DNA of 64,000 nucleotides. Origin: Gilichinskyi gelida (GTDB lineage Bacteria; Acidobacteriota; Thermoanaerobaculia; Gp7-AA8). Below the pieces are notes generated by a model. The model was not told the DNA's origin. It did no database searches and saw only the letters and a program-made list of their open reading frames with translations. Below, one piece after another: positions 31,601-39,511 of the stretch (the stretch's first letter is position 1; each line of letters starts with the position of its first letter). Both the position numbers and the translations under genes were made by a program. Location of the stretch: assembly GCA_038040385.1 (NCBI GenBank), contig JBBPII010000004.1, forward strand, positions 310,001 through 374,000. Direction: 5' to 3'.

Positions 31601-32974
31601 GTGTCCGTGATGGACCTCATAGAACCGGCCACCGGAGAGCGTCTGGCGTCGATCCCCAAGGGGACCGCCGAAGATGCCGACCGCGCCGCGCGCGCCGCGG
31701 AGCGCGCCTTCGCCTCCGGGCCGTGGCGGTCGATGAACACGCGCGACCGCGGGCGGGTGCTCTTCCGCCTGGCGGGGCTCATTCGCGATCACGCCGAGGA
31801 GCTGGCGCGCGCGGAGACCCGAAACGTCGGCAAGCCGATCCGCGACGCGCGCGACGAAGTCGGTCTCGCCGCGAACTGCTTCGAGTACTACGGCGGCGCG
31901 ACGAACAAAGTGGGCGGGCAGACCATCCCCGGCGCCGCGCCGGGGGTGCTGATGACCTTCCGCGAGCCGGTCGGCGTCTGCGGGATCATCGTGCCGTGGA
32001 ACTTCCCCCTTGCCATTGCCGCGTGGAAGACCGCTCCCGCGCTGGCCATGGGCAACACCGTGGTGCTCAAGCCGGCCGAGCAGACGCCGCTCACCGCGCT
32101 GCGCCTCGCCGAGCTGGCGCTCGAGGCTGGAGTGCCGGAGGGGGTGTTCACCGTCGTCACCGGGCCTGGATCGGTGGTCGGAGAGGCGCTCATCCGGCAC
32201 CCATTAGTACGAAAAGTATCATTTACCGGATCGACGGAAGTCGGCGCGCGGGTGATGCAGCTCGCGGCGAACGACATCAAGCGCGTGAGTCTCGAGCTCG
32301 GCGGCAAGTCCGCCATCATCGTCTTCGCCGACTCCGACTTCGATCGCGCCGTGGAATCTGCGACCTCGTCGTCGCTCGGGAACGCGGGGCAGGACTGCTG
32401 CGCCCGCAGCCGCGTACTGGTGGAGCGCTCGCTCTACGACCGCTTCGCCCCTGCGCTGGTCCGCGCGTTCGAGAAGGTGAAGGTCGGCGATCCGCTCGAC
32501 GAGGCGACGGAGATGGGACCGCTGGTCACCGCCGCGCACTGCGCGCGCGTCAAGTCGTACGTCGACATCGGAAAGAGCGAAGGGGCGACGCTGGCCACCG
32601 GCGGCCGCGGCGAGGGCTGTTTTCTCGATCCGACCCTCTTCCTCGACGCGACGCCGGAGATGCGCATCGTGCGCGAGGAGATCTTCGGTCCGGTCGTGGC
32701 GGTGATGCCCTTCGACGACGAGGCCGACGCCATCCGCCTGGCCAACGACAGCGATTACGGCCTCTCCGGCTCGATCTGGACGCGCGACATCGGCCGCGCC
32801 CTCCGCGTCGCGCGGGCCGTGCAGACCGGCAATCTCTCCATCAACTCCGGCAGCAGCGTGCACCTCGAGGCGCCGTTCGGAGGGGTGAAAAAAAGCGGGA
32901 TCGGGCGGGAGTTGGGGATGGCGGCGTTGGATCATTACACGGAGTGGAAGACGGTGTATATCGATGTGAGGTAG
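31601..32974 (+). CDS. Aldehyde dehydrogenase (NAD(P)-dependent)
   Basis: The 457-aa enzyme has PWNFPLAIAAWKTAPALAMGN, the cofactor motif FTGSTEVG, E232 (LELGGKS) and nucleophile C266 (NAGQDCC). It resembles betaine-aldehyde and gamma-glutamyl-aminobutyraldehyde dehydrogenases. It starts with GTG after GGAGG (31591-31595). Together with the glutamine-synthetase-like ligase and SDR that follow, it suggests oxidation of an amine-derived aldehyde. Confidence 0.92.
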   Translation: MSVMDLIEPATGERLASIPKGTAEDADRAARAAERAFASGPWRSMNTRDRGRVLFRLAGLIRDHAEELARAETRNVGKPIRDARDEVGLAANCFEYYGGATNKVGGQTIPGAAPGVLMTFREPVGVCGIIVPWNFPLAIAAWKTAPALAMGNTVVLKPAEQTPLTALRLAELALEAGVPEGVFTVVTGPGSVVGEALIRHPLVRKVSFTGSTEVGARVMQLAANDIKRVSLELGGKSAIIVFADSDFDRAVESATSSSLGNAGQDCCARSRVLVERSLYDRFAPALVRAFEKVKVGDPLDEATEMGPLVTAAHCARVKSYVDIGKSEGATLATGGRGEGCFLDPTLFLDATPEMRIVREEIFGPVVAVMPFDDEADAIRLANDSDYGLSGSIWTRDIGRALRVARAVQTGNLSINSGSSVHLEAPFGGVKKSGIGRELGMAALDHYTEWKTVYIDVR

Positions 32975-33051
32975 GGTTGCGAGGTTTCGCGGTTGCGGGG
33001 TTGCGCAGTCACACCCACCCCGCAACCTCGCAACCGCGAAACCTCGCAACC
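32974..33051. repeat. Palindromic repeat, family E
   Basis: GGTTGCGAGGTTTCGCGGTTGC is answered by CGCAACCGCGAAACCTCGCAACC around a centre containing GTCACACCCACCCC. It starts at the stop codon of the aldehyde dehydrogenase and ends 5 nt before the ligase start. The copy at 21119-21198 has the same centre inverted. Confidence 0.9.
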
Positions 33052-33056
33052 ACACC

Positions 33057-34433
33057 ATGCAGAGCCGAATCGACACGGACGAGCTCAAACGCCTGGTCGC
33101 CGACGACGAGATCGACACGATCATCGCCGCGTTTCCCGACATGTACGGGCGGCTGGTCGGGAAGCGCATCGTCGGACGGTTCTTCGTCGACGAGGTGATG
33201 ACGCACGGGATGCACGCCTGCGACTATCTGCTCGCCTGCGACATGGAGATGACGCCCGTGCCCGGCTACGCCTTCACCAGTTGGGCGAAGGGGTACGGCG
33301 ACTTCCGCCCCATCCCCGACTTCAACACTCTGCGCGTCGCGTCGTGGCTGCCGAAGACGGCGCTGGTAATCTGCGACGTCTACCACGACACCCGCCACGA
33401 GCTGGTGCCGCTCGCGCCGCGCAGCATTCTCCGCCGCCAGCTCGCGCGCGCCGAGGAGCGCGGCTTCACGGCCATGGCGGCGTCGGAGCTCGAGCTGTAC
33501 GTCTTCAAGGACTCCTACGACCGCGTGGCCGAGAAGGGCTTCATCAACCTGGCGACCATCGGTCGGGTCATCGAGGACTACCACATTCTGCAAGGGACGA
33601 AAGAGGAGCCGCTGATCGGTGCCATCCGCGCGCACCTGGAGCGCTCCGGCGTGCCGGTCGAGTCGTCGAAAGGCGAATGGGGGCCGGGGCAGCAGGAGAT
33701 CGGCCTCCGCTACGCCGAGGCGTTGGAGATGGCCGACCGTCACGTGATCTACAAGCACGCGGCGAAGGAGATCGCCTGGCAGCAGGGGCTGGCCGTCACG
33801 TTCATGGCCAAGTGGAACGAGCAGTTCGCCGGCTCGAGCTGCCACATCCACATGAGCCTGTGGGACGCCAAGGGGAAGAAGGCCATGTTCGACGGCGACG
33901 AGCAGCTCGGCGCCATCAAGTGCTCCACCACCTTCCGCTACTTCCTCGGCGGATGGATCAAGCACCTCCGCGAGCTCTTCGCGTTCTACGCGCCGTACCC
34001 GGCGTCGTACAAACGCTACGTCGCCGGCTCGTTCGCGCCGACGGGCATCGCCTGGAGCTACGACAACCGCACCGCCGGATTCCGCATCGTGGGGCACGGC
34101 TCGTCGCTGCGCATCGAATGCCGCGCGCCGGGCGCCGACGCCAATCCCTACCTCGCCTTCGCCGCCGCCATCGCCGCGGGACTCGACGGCATCGAGAATC
34201 GCATCGAGCCGCCGCCGGCCTTCGAGGGCGACGTCTACGGCGCGCAAGACCTGCCGCAGGTGCCGCAGTCGCTCAACGAGGCCATCCACGCCCTCGGCGA
34301 GAGCCCGTGGGCCCGCGCGGCGTTCGGCGAAGACGTGATCGACCACTACCTCCACTTCTTCCGCACCGAGCAGCGGAAGTTCGATTCTGCGGTCACGGAT
34401 TGGGAGCGACGGCGATATTTCGAAATGGCGTAA
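33057..34433 (+). CDS. Glutamine-synthetase-like gamma-glutamyl ligase (PuuA/GlnA-type)
   Basis: The 458-aa protein has the glutamine synthetase fold: SELELYVFK and GEWGPGQQEIGLRYAEAL metal/nucleotide patterns, HIHMSLWD, and the C-terminal PGADANPYLAFAAAIAAGLDG. It lacks the adenylylation tyrosine region of GlnA I and is closest in outline to PuuA/GlnA3 ligases, which join glutamate to polyamines or ethanolamine. The aldehyde dehydrogenase and SDR neighbours support an amine catabolic route. The exact amine is unknown. Confidence 0.88.
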   Translation: MQSRIDTDELKRLVADDEIDTIIAAFPDMYGRLVGKRIVGRFFVDEVMTHGMHACDYLLACDMEMTPVPGYAFTSWAKGYGDFRPIPDFNTLRVASWLPKTALVICDVYHDTRHELVPLAPRSILRRQLARAEERGFTAMAASELELYVFKDSYDRVAEKGFINLATIGRVIEDYHILQGTKEEPLIGAIRAHLERSGVPVESSKGEWGPGQQEIGLRYAEALEMADRHVIYKHAAKEIAWQQGLAVTFMAKWNEQFAGSSCHIHMSLWDAKGKKAMFDGDEQLGAIKCSTTFRYFLGGWIKHLRELFAFYAPYPASYKRYVAGSFAPTGIAWSYDNRTAGFRIVGHGSSLRIECRAPGADANPYLAFAAAIAAGLDGIENRIEPPPAFEGDVYGAQDLPQVPQSLNEAIHALGESPWARAAFGEDVIDHYLHFFRTEQRKFDSAVTDWERRRYFEMA

Positions 34434-34438
34434 GGACG

Positions 34439-35212
34439 ATGCGACTAAACGACAAAGTAGCCCTCATCACCGGCGGCGGCTCCGGCATCGGCAAAGCGAG
34501 CTGCCTCCTTTTCGCCCGCGAAGGCGCGAAGGTCGTCGTCGTCGATCTGAAGAAAGAGACCGCCGAGGCGACGGCGAAGGAGATCCGCGACGCGGGCGGC
34601 GACGCGCGTGCATTCGCGGCCGACGTCTCCAAACCGAAGGACGCCGAGGGGATGGTGCGCTTCGCGGAGGAGAGCTATGGGCGGCTGAACGTCGTGTTCA
34701 ACAACGCCGGCATCTTTCACAACGACGACAACTCGGTCACCAACACGGCCGAGGACATCTGGGACCTGGTCATCGACGTCAATCTCAAGGGCGTGTTCCT
34801 AGGATGCCAGTACGCCATCCCCGCCCTGCAGCGCGCCGGCGGCGGCTCGATCATCAACACCGCCTCCTTCGTGGCCATCCTCGGCGCGGCGGTGCCGCAG
34901 ATCGCCTATACCGCCAGCAAAGGCGGCGTTCTGGCGATGACGCGCGAGATCGCCGTGGAGTTCGCGCGGCAGAACATCCGCGCCAACGCGCTCTGCCCCG
35001 GGCCGGTGGAGACGCCGCTGCTCGCCGAGCTGCTCGCCGATCCGGCGCGCCGACAGCGGCGGCTGGTGCACATCCCGCCCGGCCGCTTCGCGCGCCCCGA
35101 GGAGATCGCCAACGCCGCGCTCTTCCTGGCCAGCGACGAATCGTCGTACGTCAACGGCTCGACGTTCCTCGTCGACGGCGGCATCACCGCGGCGTACATC
35201 ACGCCGGAGTGA
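34439..35212 (+). CDS. Short-chain dehydrogenase/reductase
   Basis: The 257-aa protein has TGGGSGIG, NNAG, a serine in INTASFV and the Y-x3-K motif in YTASKGG, so it is a classical SDR. It follows the ligase gene by 5 nt. The last 112 bp (35102-35213) occur again, identical, at 37745-37856, and the last 26 bp a third time at 37655-37680. Confidence 0.93.
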   Translation: MRLNDKVALITGGGSGIGKASCLLFAREGAKVVVVDLKKETAEATAKEIRDAGGDARAFAADVSKPKDAEGMVRFAEESYGRLNVVFNNAGIFHNDDNSVTNTAEDIWDLVIDVNLKGVFLGCQYAIPALQRAGGGSIINTASFVAILGAAVPQIAYTASKGGVLAMTREIAVEFARQNIRANALCPGPVETPLLAELLADPARRQRRLVHIPPGRFARPEEIANAALFLASDESSYVNGSTFLVDGGITAAYITPE

Positions 35213-35287
35213 TTCGGCGCACCAGGCCAAATCTGGGAACGAAACGAAACTGCCTCCCGGCGCACTACTAAGCGGGGGTCGCTTCAA

Positions 35288-37597
35288 ATGAAACGGTTCG
35301 TCATGACCATTGCAGCTCTTTCTTTGGCCGCAACGCTGGCCAACGCGCAGACGCCGACGGCCACTCCCGTTGCGGGAAACCCAGACTGGTCTCGTACGGG
35401 CAACAGCACGCCGCCGAGCAACGTGATCGGGACGTTTTTCTCATCGCCAATGTACTTCTACACGGATGGTCTGTTGCGGATGCGAATCAACAGCAATTTG
35501 ACCAGTACCGTGAACACATTCACCAGGCCACGCAACGGCTACGTCGGCATCGGGGAAAACATCGGCCAACTCTGGTCGATCGTGAACCCGGGGCCGTTTT
35601 CGCTACTGCACCTGAACGGCCCGAACGGTGGGCAGCAATTTGGCTACCGACCGTGGATGCAAACCGGCATCAGTCTTACGTCGAACGATGACTTTGCATA
35701 CATCGGTCACAAGCAGAACACGCCCCCCGGCGGAAACGTCCTCGACATCACCGATCTGGTCATCGCGTGGGGCGACAACGCCACTGCCGGCGTGGGACCC
35801 GACATGATGAAGTTCGTCTTCACCTCCGGCAACGGTTCGTCGGGCAACGACCTCATCGGCGACAGTCTCGACGGCCGCGAGATCATGCGCCTCACCGGAT
35901 GGGGCAACGTCGGCATCGGGCCTCGCTTCAACAACACACCCGCCGGTCAACCACAGTCGCAGTTGCACATCAACTCCGAGAACAACGCCAACGCGACCCT
36001 GCAGCTCACCGTGCAGAACCTGGGACAAACCGCCGCCGACGGACTGCGCCTCAGCGTAGACAACGTCACGGGCAACGCGCGCATCGATCAACAGGAGCGC
36101 GCGAATCTCCTCTTCTTCACCAACACGTCGTCGACGGGCGGCGAACGGATGCGCATCACCAGCGTGGCCACACCGGGCACGATCAATCCTGGGGCCTTCA
36201 CTCTCGACGAGACGCGCGTGGCAATCAGTCACCGGCCCGGCCAGTTGACACAGCCGCTCTCCCTCCTGCACATCGGCGAGAACACCGGGCCGTTTCAGGA
36301 CGGATGGCGCCGGTGGATGGACGTGGGGACGCTCGCCAGTCAGGGCTCAGACCACATTTTCGTCGGACTCAAACAGCGCCTGCCGATCAACCCGCTGATC
36401 CCCGATCGCTTCGATGCCGTGATCGCTTGGGGCGACAATCCGGCGAATCCTTCGGCCCCGCTCACCGGTCCCGACTACCTCCGTTTCATCTTCACGTCGA
36501 CCACGGCAAGCGGGTTTGATCCCCTTGCCGCGTCGTTGGACGGCCACGAGGTCATGCGCATCACGCCGGGAGGTCAGGTCGGCATCGGTGATTACGACGT
36601 CACCAATCCCTGCCCCGGACTGAGTTGCATCGGTGCCCGGCTGGACATCGACGGCGACTTGCGTATCCGGACCCTCAACAAGAACAACAACCTGACCCAA
36701 GTGCTCGTCGCTGACCCGAACGATCGCAATCGCGTTCTATGGAGGGACGCCACCACTCTGAGCTCTGCTATCGTCGGAGACCCTGCTGAGGACTGGGTAC
36801 GCGCCGGCGGGAACATGGTTCCTTTCGTTCTGGCGGACAACGTGGGCGTCGGCACATCAAGTCCGTTGGCGCGATTGCACGTCGTGCAGAACGTGGCGGC
36901 GCCGACCGGCGACCAGTTCGCTCTGAGAGTGCAGAACTCATCCACGGTCTCGAACGGCCACAGGATTGGACTCGAGGTACAGAACAGCGGTCCGATGGGC
37001 GGTCCCAGAGACGACGTCGGAATCTGGGTGAGGACTGTGAATGGGAATCCGAACCCTCACGCAAACATGGCGGCGGTCCTCGACGGCAACGTCGTCATCG
37101 GAAGTCTGTCGGTCGGTAATCAGGAGATCGGCACTCAGGGACGCTACGTCCTTTCCATGCGGGACGGTTCTGCGCCGATCACTCCGTTGAGCGCCTATCA
37201 GGGTATTCAGCTTTGGTCGCAGGGGGGAGAACTGCGAGTGAGGGACAGCTCCATGAACATCACCACGCTGTCTCCCCACAACTTCAGCCTGTTCGCGCGC
37301 AGCGAGCCGATGGCGTGGAGCTACTACGGCGAGAATCGCGAGTTGAACAAGAAGATCGGCGTGGACATGTTGCGGGTGATTCGGGTGGTCGAGCGGATGT
37401 CCGGGGAGACGCTTGCCCATATTCAGGACATCGACGACGGTTCTTCGCGCGACGATGCCGGCTTCGTGCGCGACTCGTCCTCCGGCCTGATCGGCGAACT
37501 TCGCGCTGAGTTGACGATCGCGAACGAGAGAATCTCGGCACTGGAAGCCCAGATCGCCGAGGTGAGAGCGATGCTGGCGAAGGTTGCAGGGCAGTAG
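35288..37597 (+). CDS. Secreted tail-fibre-like protein with internal duplication
   Basis: The 769-aa protein has a signal peptide (MKRFVMTIAALSLAATLANAQ). Two related modules (about residues 75-240 and 315-450) share the patterns LLH-IG, AWGDN, FxFT and SLDGxEVMRIT. The C-terminus (SYYGENRELNKKIGVDMLRV) followed by a coiled coil (LRAELTIANERISALEAQIAE) resembles trimeric surface fibres and S74-type tail proteins, but no S74 catalytic motif is certain. Codon use is less GC-biased than in neighbours. It lies between the SDR gene and copies of the SDR 3' end, so it was probably inserted. Confidence 0.75.
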   Translation: MKRFVMTIAALSLAATLANAQTPTATPVAGNPDWSRTGNSTPPSNVIGTFFSSPMYFYTDGLLRMRINSNLTSTVNTFTRPRNGYVGIGENIGQLWSIVNPGPFSLLHLNGPNGGQQFGYRPWMQTGISLTSNDDFAYIGHKQNTPPGGNVLDITDLVIAWGDNATAGVGPDMMKFVFTSGNGSSGNDLIGDSLDGREIMRLTGWGNVGIGPRFNNTPAGQPQSQLHINSENNANATLQLTVQNLGQTAADGLRLSVDNVTGNARIDQQERANLLFFTNTSSTGGERMRITSVATPGTINPGAFTLDETRVAISHRPGQLTQPLSLLHIGENTGPFQDGWRRWMDVGTLASQGSDHIFVGLKQRLPINPLIPDRFDAVIAWGDNPANPSAPLTGPDYLRFIFTSTTASGFDPLAASLDGHEVMRITPGGQVGIGDYDVTNPCPGLSCIGARLDIDGDLRIRTLNKNNNLTQVLVADPNDRNRVLWRDATTLSSAIVGDPAEDWVRAGGNMVPFVLADNVGVGTSSPLARLHVVQNVAAPTGDQFALRVQNSSTVSNGHRIGLEVQNSGPMGGPRDDVGIWVRTVNGNPNPHANMAAVLDGNVVIGSLSVGNQEIGTQGRYVLSMRDGSAPITPLSAYQGIQLWSQGGELRVRDSSMNITTLSPHNFSLFARSEPMAWSYYGENRELNKKIGVDMLRVIRVVERMSGETLAHIQDIDDGSSRDDAGFVRDSSSGLIGELRAELTIANERISALEAQIAEVRAMLAKVAGQ

Positions 37598-37654
37598 AGA
37601 CGGGCGTCAGGACGGGCCGGCGATGCCATCGCCGGCCGCCGTCTGCGTAACCGC

Positions 37655-37680
37655 GCGGCGTACATCACGCCGGAGTGATT
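37655..37680 (+). pseudogene. 26-bp remnant of the SDR 3' end
   Basis: GCGGCGTACATCACGCCGGAGTGATT matches the last codons, stop and next bases of the SDR gene. It is followed by a variant of the DUF900 gene 3' end on the other strand. Confidence 0.85.
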
Positions 37681-37742
37681 AGTGCCCGTGGCTGGGGCAC
37701 GAATCGCCGCAGAAATACCAGTGCCCGTCTTTCGCCGCCAGC
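37681..37742 (-). pseudogene. Remnant of a DUF900-like gene 3' end
   Basis: Read on the minus strand, this piece encodes AAKDGHWYFCGDSCPSHGH and a stop. The intact DUF900 gene ends AAKDGHWYFCGQTCPIH. The two are clearly related but not identical, so this is a diverged copy or the tail of a lost paralogue. Confidence 0.8.
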
Positions 37743-37744
37743 CT

Positions 37745-37856
37745 GAGATCGCCAACGCCGCGCTCTTCCTGGCCAGCGACGAATCGTCGTACGTCAACGG
37801 CTCGACGTTCCTCGTCGACGGCGGCATCACCGCGGCGTACATCACGCCGGAGTGAT
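37745..37856 (+). repeat. 112-bp exact copy of the SDR gene 3' end
   Basis: All 112 bases equal 35102-35213, including the SDR stop codon. The distance between copies is about 2.6 kb. Exact identity means a recent event or ongoing gene conversion. Confidence 0.97.
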
Positions 37857-39130
37857 CAGTGAATCGGGCAGGTCTGGCCGCAGAAGTACCAGTGCCCGTC
37901 TTTCGCGGCGATCCAGGCCCGCTTCGCCGCCTCCCACTCCTGCGTAATCAGCGCGCGCATTTCCAGCAGCGAGAACGGATCCTCGGCGAAGCAGGAGTGC
38001 GCGAGGAACTCGCAGTTGAGCGCCGTGGCGTCGATGACATCGATGCCGGCGAGCGCGCGCACCTGACCTTCGATGAGACCGACCCGCGGACCGTTGACCT
38101 GGCGTGACAGCAGTAACGCCCTGTCCTTGCTCGAGGCGTAGAGCGTCACGTGCGGCCGGGGCGAGTCGGGCGACTCGCGCAACGCCTGCGCCAGCACCAT
38201 CACCTCTTCCTCGCCGAGGTCGGCGGCCGCGAGCACGACCTCGTGCAGCTTCGGCGTGAGCGCCGGGATGGGACGCGGCCTGCCGTTCTCGCTGAGCGCG
38301 TTCTGGAAAACGTAATTGCCCATGCTGTGGACGATGACGTGGACTTCGTCCGCGCCGCTCTGCGTGGCGAGGAGATTGAGGAAAATACGGAGGTAAACCG
38401 CCGACTCCCGCGCCCGCGCGCGGTCGTTGCGATACGCGACGACGCCGGTCACGCCTCCTTTCGCCGGCCAACTGAAGAGGATCGGCGCGCCGTCGAAGCC
38501 GAGGTCGAACGTCAACTCCGCGGCGCGTAGCGCGGCTTCTTTGAACGTGTTGTTGAAGCCGTGGATGAAGACGAAGACCTCGCGGCGACGTGATGCGGCG
38601 ACCTTCCGCTGGATCGACGCGAAGTAGACGTCGCGCGAGAGCGGACGCACCTCCTTGAGCACCATGTCTTTATTTGGATTCGGGGCGAAGATGATATCGA
38701 TGATGGGCGACTCGACCTTGCCGCACTTGTGCGTCGGCGGAATGGTGACGTGCAGCGTCCCGAATTCGAGTGCGCGCGCGTTGTCGTAGCCGTAGAAGGT
38801 CTCCGCCCGCGTGGAGCCGCTGCGGCCGCGATTCGTCGCGTAATAGAGCGTGACCGGCTGGATCGTTCCAAGCGGTTTCTGGCAAGGCAGCTCGTGATCC
38901 GGAGCCATGGCGGCGGTCGGCGCCGCCTCGACACGCGTAGGTGACACGTCGCGCGGTACCCCGCGTGGTGGCGACGGAGCAGGAATGGGAACCGGCGGGG
39001 GCGGCGGTGGCGGAGCCGCTTCCACCGGCGGACCTCCGGAGGGCGGCGACGGAGCGCCAACGGTCTGGCATCCGGCGAATGCGATCAACGCGACGAGCGC
39101 GCACGCCCACAGCAGTGTTACCCTCGGCAT
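37856..39130 (-). CDS. DUF900 alpha/beta-hydrolase lipoprotein
   Basis: The 424-aa protein has a lipoprotein signal (LLWACALVALIAFAGC), a Pro-rich linker and an alpha/beta hydrolase domain with VFVFIHGFNNTF (oxyanion region) and the nucleophile elbow VIVHSMGN. DUF900 proteins are presumed esterases or lipases of unknown substrate. I chose 39130 because GGAGG lies 5 nt upstream and the lipoprotein signal follows. The C-terminal WYFCGQTC is also found in the remnant at 37681-37742. Confidence 0.87.
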   Translation of the reverse strand: MPRVTLLWACALVALIAFAGCQTVGAPSPPSGGPPVEAAPPPPPPPVPIPAPSPPRGVPRDVSPTRVEAAPTAAMAPDHELPCQKPLGTIQPVTLYYATNRGRSGSTRAETFYGYDNARALEFGTLHVTIPPTHKCGKVESPIIDIIFAPNPNKDMVLKEVRPLSRDVYFASIQRKVAASRRREVFVFIHGFNNTFKEAALRAAELTFDLGFDGAPILFSWPAKGGVTGVVAYRNDRARARESAVYLRIFLNLLATQSGADEVHVIVHSMGNYVFQNALSENGRPRPIPALTPKLHEVVLAAADLGEEEVMVLAQALRESPDSPRPHVTLYASSKDRALLLSRQVNGPRVGLIEGQVRALAGIDVIDATALNCEFLAHSCFAEDPFSLLEMRALITQEWEAAKRAWIAAKDGHWYFCGQTCPIH

Positions 39131-39369
39131 CATGTCCTCCGATCCCCGCTCGCACGCGCGCGCCGCCGTCCTCGCCACCACGCTCAGCTTCGACCCGCGG
39201 CCGCTCGACCCCTTCCTGCTCCTTCGCGTTCCCGCCATCGTGCGGTATGTCACATCGAGTACCGAATCGGCGCCGGCGCAGACGCGATCCCATTCAGCAC
39301 CTCGATGTTGTGCATCACGTCGCGGCTCTCGCGCAACGCGACCACGGCGACGAACGTCAGTCTAGCAGC

Positions 39370-39433
39370 GGAACGCCGGCGTCTCGCCGGCTGGCCGGGC
39401 GCCGTCTCGGCGCCCAACGGGCGGCGGCGTTCC
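39370..39433. repeat. Palindromic repeat, family D
   Basis: GGAACGCCGGCGTCTCGCCGG is answered by GGGCGGCGGCGTTCC, with a nested GGGCGCCGTCTCGGCGCCC hairpin. It touches the stop codon of the DUF4097 relic on that relic's downstream side, as do the intact genes' repeats. Confidence 0.9.
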
Positions 39434-39471
39434 TATCGCGCCGCGCGGATCTCGATCGAGCCGTTGGTGGT
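39434..39471 (-). pseudogene. Relic of a DUF4097 gene 3' end
   Basis: On the minus strand it encodes TTNGSIEIRAAR and a TAG stop; the intact gene at 42864 ends TTNGSIEILAAR and TAG. Over 35 bases the two agree at 31. No homology continues further upstream, so only the tail remains, next to the restriction-modification gene. Confidence 0.8.
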
Positions 39472-39511
39472 GGCGCACGAGTTCAACGATACTTCCGTAC
39501 ACTCATACGAC

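Larger units (their letters stand above)
39134..39511. other. Gene-free stretch with repeat and gene relic
   Basis: This 378-nt stretch has no convincing gene. It holds a family D repeat (39370-39433) and a relic of a DUF4097 3' end (39434-39471). The left 230 nt is GC-rich and shows no motif I recognise. The A+T-richer bases just before 39512 may carry the restriction-modification promoter. Confidence 0.7.

Noticed and set aside
35288..37597. Prophage tail gene as proof of a prophage
   Set aside because: No capsid, terminase, integrase or other phage gene is nearby.
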